From CAKSHP01 sp045590935 (lineage in GTDB: Bacteria; Bacillota; Clostridia; UBA1381; UMGS1253): a stretch of DNA of 9,824 nucleotides. The stretch covers positions 1-9,824 of the forward strand of contig JAZNSA010000050.1 in assembly GCA_045590935.1 (NCBI GenBank), read 5' to 3'. Position 1 is the first letter of the stretch, and each line of letters opens with the position of its first letter. Made by a program: the position numbers and the translations under genes. This document shows positions 6,619 through 9,824 of the stretch, piece after piece. The notes beneath the pieces are model-generated. The model had not been told where the DNA came from and searched no databases. It saw only the letters and a list, made by a program, of their open reading frames with translations.

Positions 6619-6625
6619 ATAAAAA

Positions 6626-7219
6626 ATGTATCTTATAGCAGGGCTTGGAAATCCAGGCAAGCAATACGAAATGACAAGGCATAATATAGGCTTTGAGGTT
6701 ATTGATTATATTTCGGATGAATATTCGATAAAGGTTAATAAAATAAAGCATAAAGGGCTTATTGGCGAGGGATTTATAGGAAGGGAAAAGGTTGCTTTGC
6801 TAAAGCCACAGACATTTATGAATCTTAGCGGCGAAAGCATAAGAGAGGCTGCTTCTTTTTATAAAATTCCGCCCGAAAATATTATTGTTATATATGATGA
6901 TATTTCGCTTGCGACAGGCTCTGTAAGAATAAGGGCAAAGGGCTCTGCGGGAGGGCATAACGGCATTAAGTCTATAATATATCAGCTCGAAAGCGACAAC
7001 TTCCCAAGAATTAAGCTTGGAGTAGGTCAACCAAGGCATAAGGATTATGATTTAAAGGATTTTGTTTTGGGAAGATTTGCAAAAGAAGAAATTAAAGAGC
7101 TTGAGGATGTTATAAGAACAATTCCCGATATTATTAATACTATTATAACTCTGGGGTGCGACAGAGCTGCGGGAAAGTTTAACAGAACTGTTAAAATAGA
7201 TGAAACAGGAGATAAGTAA
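6626..7219 (+). CDS. pth: Peptidyl-tRNA hydrolase
   Basis: Pth cleaves the ester bond of peptidyl-tRNAs released from stalled ribosomes and so recycles tRNA; it is usually essential. The 197-residue product has the normal length. It opens with GLGNPGKQYEMTRHNIGF, containing N9 and the catalytic H19. It continues with KPQTFMNLSGES (N66), IYDDISLATG (D92), and AGGHNGIKSI (N112), which match the E. coli active-site set N10, H20, N68, D93 and N114. The ATG at 6626 follows AAGGAG (6613-6618) by 7 nt. The 362-bp structured region lies upstream, and mfd begins one base after its stop, so pth and mfd are very likely co-transcribed. The pth-mfd pairing is common in Firmicutes, where spoVC (pth) lies near mfd. 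Confidence 0.96.
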   Translation: MYLIAGLGNPGKQYEMTRHNIGFEVIDYISDEYSIKVNKIKHKGLIGEGFIGREKVALLKPQTFMNLSGESIREAASFYKIPPENIIVIYDDISLATGSVRIRAKGSAGGHNGIKSIIYQLESDNFPRIKLGVGQPRHKDYDLKDFVLGRFAKEEIKELEDVIRTIPDIINTIITLGCDRAAGKFNRTVKIDETGDK

Positions 7220-7220
7220 T

Positions 7221-9824
7221 ATGTCTTTTGAAACGGTTTTAGATGCTTCTAAGGATTTTTTGAAGCTTCAAAAATATTTAGATGAAAATATAACTCCAAT
7301 AAGTATTATCAGCGGTGCACAATCGCAAAAGGTGCACCTTATTTATACTACTGCAAAAAAAATTGGTAAAAGCATTTTGGTAGTTTGTCCGTCGGACTTT
7401 GAAGCGAGGGCGGCAATGCTTGACTACAGGTTTTTTTCGGGTAGAGAGGCTTGCTTTTATCCATCTAAGGACTACGTTTTCTACGATGTTGATACGGTAA
7501 GCCGCGCAAGCGTATATGACAGACTATGTGTTTTGGAAAAGATTTGCAGTAATGACGGGGCAAGTGTTATTTTTACGAGCGTTCAGGCAATTATGCAGTT
7601 TGCGCCTGATTTTGAGCTTTTTTTATCTAATCGCTTAAGCTTTGAGGTAGGATTTGAAAAAGATATAAATGAGCTATTAGAAAAGCTTGTTGAAATGGGA
7701 TATGTAAGAGAGGATATGGTTGAGGGGATTGGTCAGTTTTCGTTCAGGGGTGGCATTTTAGATATTTTTTCGCCAAATTTCGATAACCCCGTAAGAGTTG
7801 AATTTTTTGATAACGAAATTGATTCAATCCGTTTTTTTGATGTTTCCTCTCAGCTTACAATTTCAAAAACGGATAGCGTTGATATATGCGTTTGCAGAGA
7901 GCTTATTTTAACAGAGGATAGAAAAAATAGTCTTACAGATAAGCTCAAGGGCGAGCTTTTGAAGCTTAAAAGGAAAAGAACAAATGTTGATTTGGCTATT
8001 GAGCATTTATCGGCAGATATTGAAAAGCTTACGCAAAGCGGCTCACTTGCTTCAATTGATAAATATGTTTTTCAAATATACGAAAAAATTCCGACAATTT
8101 TTGACTTTATGGCAAACGATATGGTTTGCTTTATTGACGAGCCAAAAAGAACTCTTGAGGCGGCAAAAACTTATGAAGCCGATTTTTCGGAGACTATGTG
8201 CGATTTGATTGATAGGGGCGTTTTATATCCGTCAAACAAGCAGTTTATAATATCCTATAAAGAAATTTTTGAAAAAATGTGTTCTTACAAGGCTGTTTGT
8301 CTGTCGATGGTTCAGGGGGCAATGCCGTTGATATCGCCTAAGGCACAAATTAATTTTAATGTAAGGTCGCTTAATTCATTTCATGGAAAGATTGACTTTT
8401 TATTTGACGATTTACAGGATTGGAAAAGAAAGGGCTCAACGGTTGTTATACTTGCGGGGGGCGAGGAAAGATGCAAAAACCTTGTAACATCGCTTAATAA
8501 TTCTAATATTGAAAGTATTTATGCAAAAGAATTTTCAAAAAGCTGCATAGGAAGAATAAATGTTATGAGGGGAAGTCTTCAGGGTGGTTTTTATTATCCT
8601 GAGGAGAATTTCGTTTTAATAAGTGATAGGGAAATATTTAATGAAAACAAGAGAAAAAGAGCAAGAAATAAAGCTGATGATGAAAATAAAATTCGCTCAT
8701 TTGCCGATATTTCCCCAGGTGATTATGTTGTTCATCAAATTCACGGAATAGGAAGATATGAGGGTATTCAAAAGCTTACTACTCTTGGAAATACAAAGGA
8801 TTATCTAAAAATTTCATATCACGGAACGGATAAGCTTTACGTTCCGACGAGCCAAATTGATATGCTTTACAAGTATATAGGAAACAACGATAAGAAAATA
8901 AGCGTAAATAAGCTTGGCGGAGCTGATTGGAACAAAACCAAGGCAAGGGTTAAGTCGAGCGCAGGGGATATGGCAAAGGGGCTTATTGAGCTTTATGCCG
9001 CAAGAGAAAAAGAGGTTGGTTACGGATTTTCTGCCGATACGGAGTGGCAGAGGCAGTTTGAAGATAATTTTGCATACACAGAGACCACCGACCAGTTAAA
9101 GTGCATCGAGGAGGTTAAAAGGGATATGGAAAAGCCACGCCCGATGGACAGACTTCTTTGCGGTGATGTAGGATATGGAAAAACCGAGGTAGCACTCAGG
9201 GCGGCATTTAAGGCTGTTATGGATTCAAAGCAGGTTGCATATCTTGTGCCTACTACTGTTCTTGCGATGCAGCATTATAATACATTTATGAGTCGTATGG
9301 AGGATTTTCCTGTAAGAGTTGAAATGCTTTCGAGATTCAGAACACCAAAGCAACAAAAGGAAACGTTAAAGCGATTAAAAACAGGCGAAACCGATATTTT
9401 AATCGGAACACACAGAATTCTTCAAAAGGATTTGCAATTTCATGATTTGGGGCTTTTAATTGTTGACGAAGAGCAGAGGTTTGGTGTAGCACATAAGGAA
9501 AAGCTTAAACAAATAAGGAAAAATGTTGACGTTTTAACGCTTAGCGCAACTCCTATTCCGAGAACTCTTCATATGGCAATGGTTAATATTAGGGATATGA
9601 GTGTTATTTCTGACCCACCGCAAAACAGGTATCCTGTTCAGACGTATGTTATGGACTATAACGAGCAGGTTGTTTGTGATGCAATTAAAAAGGAGCTTGC
9701 AAGAGGTGGTCAGGTTTATTATTTATACAACAAGGTTAAATCTATATATCATGTTGCTGAAAGAATAAAGGAGCTTATACCAGAGGCTAATGTTGGCGTT
9801 GGTCATGGGCAGATGAGCGAGGGT
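7221..9824 (+). CDS. mfd: Transcription-repair coupling factor, 3'-truncated by window
   Basis: Mfd is a DNA translocase that removes RNA polymerase stalled at lesions and recruits UvrA for nucleotide excision repair. The window holds 868 codons without a stop; family members run to about 1,150 residues, so the end lies beyond the edge. Domains in order are a UvrB-like N-terminal module with a degenerate P-loop region (GAQSQK, about 32-37) and FRGGILDIF (about 175-183); a CarD-like RNA polymerase-interacting domain from about residue 497 (PGDYVVHQIHGIGRYEG); then the translocase with Walker A GDVGYGKT (648-655), DEEQ (749-752) and SAT (775-777), ending in GHGQMSEG. The rest of the second motor lobe and the C-terminal autoinhibitory domain are not visible. 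ATG 7221 follows AGGAGA (7207-7212) by 8 nt and lies one base after the pth stop. Confidence 0.96.
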   Translation, partial: MSFETVLDASKDFLKLQKYLDENITPISIISGAQSQKVHLIYTTAKKIGKSILVVCPSDFEARAAMLDYRFFSGREACFYPSKDYVFYDVDTVSRASVYDRLCVLEKICSNDGASVIFTSVQAIMQFAPDFELFLSNRLSFEVGFEKDINELLEKLVEMGYVREDMVEGIGQFSFRGGILDIFSPNFDNPVRVEFFDNEIDSIRFFDVSSQLTISKTDSVDICVCRELILTEDRKNSLTDKLKGELLKLKRKRTNVDLAIEHLSADIEKLTQSGSLASIDKYVFQIYEKIPTIFDFMANDMVCFIDEPKRTLEAAKTYEADFSETMCDLIDRGVLYPSNKQFIISYKEIFEKMCSYKAVCLSMVQGAMPLISPKAQINFNVRSLNSFHGKIDFLFDDLQDWKRKGSTVVILAGGEERCKNLVTSLNNSNIESIYAKEFSKSCIGRINVMRGSLQGGFYYPEENFVLISDREIFNENKRKRARNKADDENKIRSFADISPGDYVVHQIHGIGRYEGIQKLTTLGNTKDYLKISYHGTDKLYVPTSQIDMLYKYIGNNDKKISVNKLGGADWNKTKARVKSSAGDMAKGLIELYAAREKEVGYGFSADTEWQRQFEDNFAYTETTDQLKCIEEVKRDMEKPRPMDRLLCGDVGYGKTEVALRAAFKAVMDSKQVAYLVPTTVLAMQHYNTFMSRMEDFPVRVEMLSRFRTPKQQKETLKRLKTGETDILIGTHRILQKDLQFHDLGLLIVDEEQRFGVAHKEKLKQIRKNVDVLTLSATPIPRTLHMAMVNIRDMSVISDPPQNRYPVQTYVMDYNEQVVCDAIKKELARGGQVYYLYNKVKSIYHVAERIKELIPEANVGVGHGQMSEG

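Larger units (their letters stand above)
6264..6625. other. 362-bp noncoding, structure-rich interval between prs and pth
   Basis: No convincing gene lies here. The left part (6264-6393) is AT-rich. The middle holds a perfect hairpin (6394-6430) inside an 11-bp inverted repeat (6330-6451). The right part (about 6455-6590) is much richer in G+C (by hand count 40 of 70 bases in 6461-6530, against 20 of 60 in the pth line 6661-6720) and packs at least three stem-loops. The pth ribosome binding site is at 6613-6618. In Bacillus, ctc (a ribosomal protein L25-type gene) occupies the prs-pth position; no remnant of it is recognisable here. The interval could be a regulatory leader, a terminator region, a dispersed palindromic repeat, or a combination. 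Confidence 0.8.

Noticed and set aside
6410..6622. 70-codon open frame on the + strand in the prs-pth gap
   Set aside because: It starts inside the perfect hairpin, has no ribosome binding site, runs through all the stem-loops, and its translation resembles no protein family I recognise. It is better explained as noncoding structured DNA.
6264..6625. Decayed ctc (L25-type) gene between prs and pth
   Set aside because: No frame in the interval shows recognisable L25/Ctc residues, and the palindromes are too regular for a decayed gene.
7984..9099. Short alternative-frame + strand open frames at 7984-8208 and 8914-9099
   Set aside because: Both lie inside the continuous mfd reading frame, which carries the expected domains. 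They are shadows.

Overview
The window is an AT-rich stretch of Gram-positive chromosome, probably from an uncultured member of the Clostridia. The evidence is gene order (infB-rbfA-DHH phosphoesterase-truB-ribF, then glmU-prs-pth-mfd), AT-rich codon choice, short or overlapping gene junctions with GGAGG-type ribosome binding sites, and sequence similarity recognised by eye. Every gene is on the + strand. No mobile-element gene, CRISPR array, tRNA or rRNA was seen.

Region 1 (1-3822) is the 3' half of the nusA-infB translation operon. It holds the C-terminal end of IF2 (infB, cut by the window edge), ribosome-binding factor A (rbfA), an NrnA-like DHH/DHHA1 phosphoesterase, tRNA pseudouridine-55 synthase (truB), and the bifunctional riboflavin kinase/FAD synthetase (ribF). 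These genes link translation initiation, 30S maturation, nanoRNA turnover, tRNA modification and flavin cofactor supply.

Region 2 (3823-3933) is a short AT-rich gap with a plausible housekeeping promoter (TTGACG / TATAAT). It separates the first operon from the second.

Region 3 (3934-6263) holds glmU (UDP-GlcNAc synthesis for the cell wall) and prs (PRPP synthesis for nucleotides), joined by an ATGA overlap. GlmU has an unusual nucleotide-binding loop that lacks the signature arginine.

Region 4 (6264-6625) is 362 bp with no convincing gene, and it is the most interesting part of the window. It contains a perfect 17-bp hairpin, an 11-bp inverted repeat flanking that hairpin, a GC-rich cluster of stem-loops, and a hairpin whose 3' arm could alternatively pair with the pth Shine-Dalgarno sequence. 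It may be a structured leader of pth-mfd, a dispersed palindromic repeat, or both.

Region 5 (6626-9824) holds pth (peptidyl-tRNA hydrolase) and, one base after its stop, mfd (transcription-repair coupling factor). mfd runs off the right edge, with 868 codons present.

The genes are otherwise conserved housekeeping genes. I see no new multi-gene system. The best leads are the prs-pth intergenic structure and the altered GlmU active-site loop.
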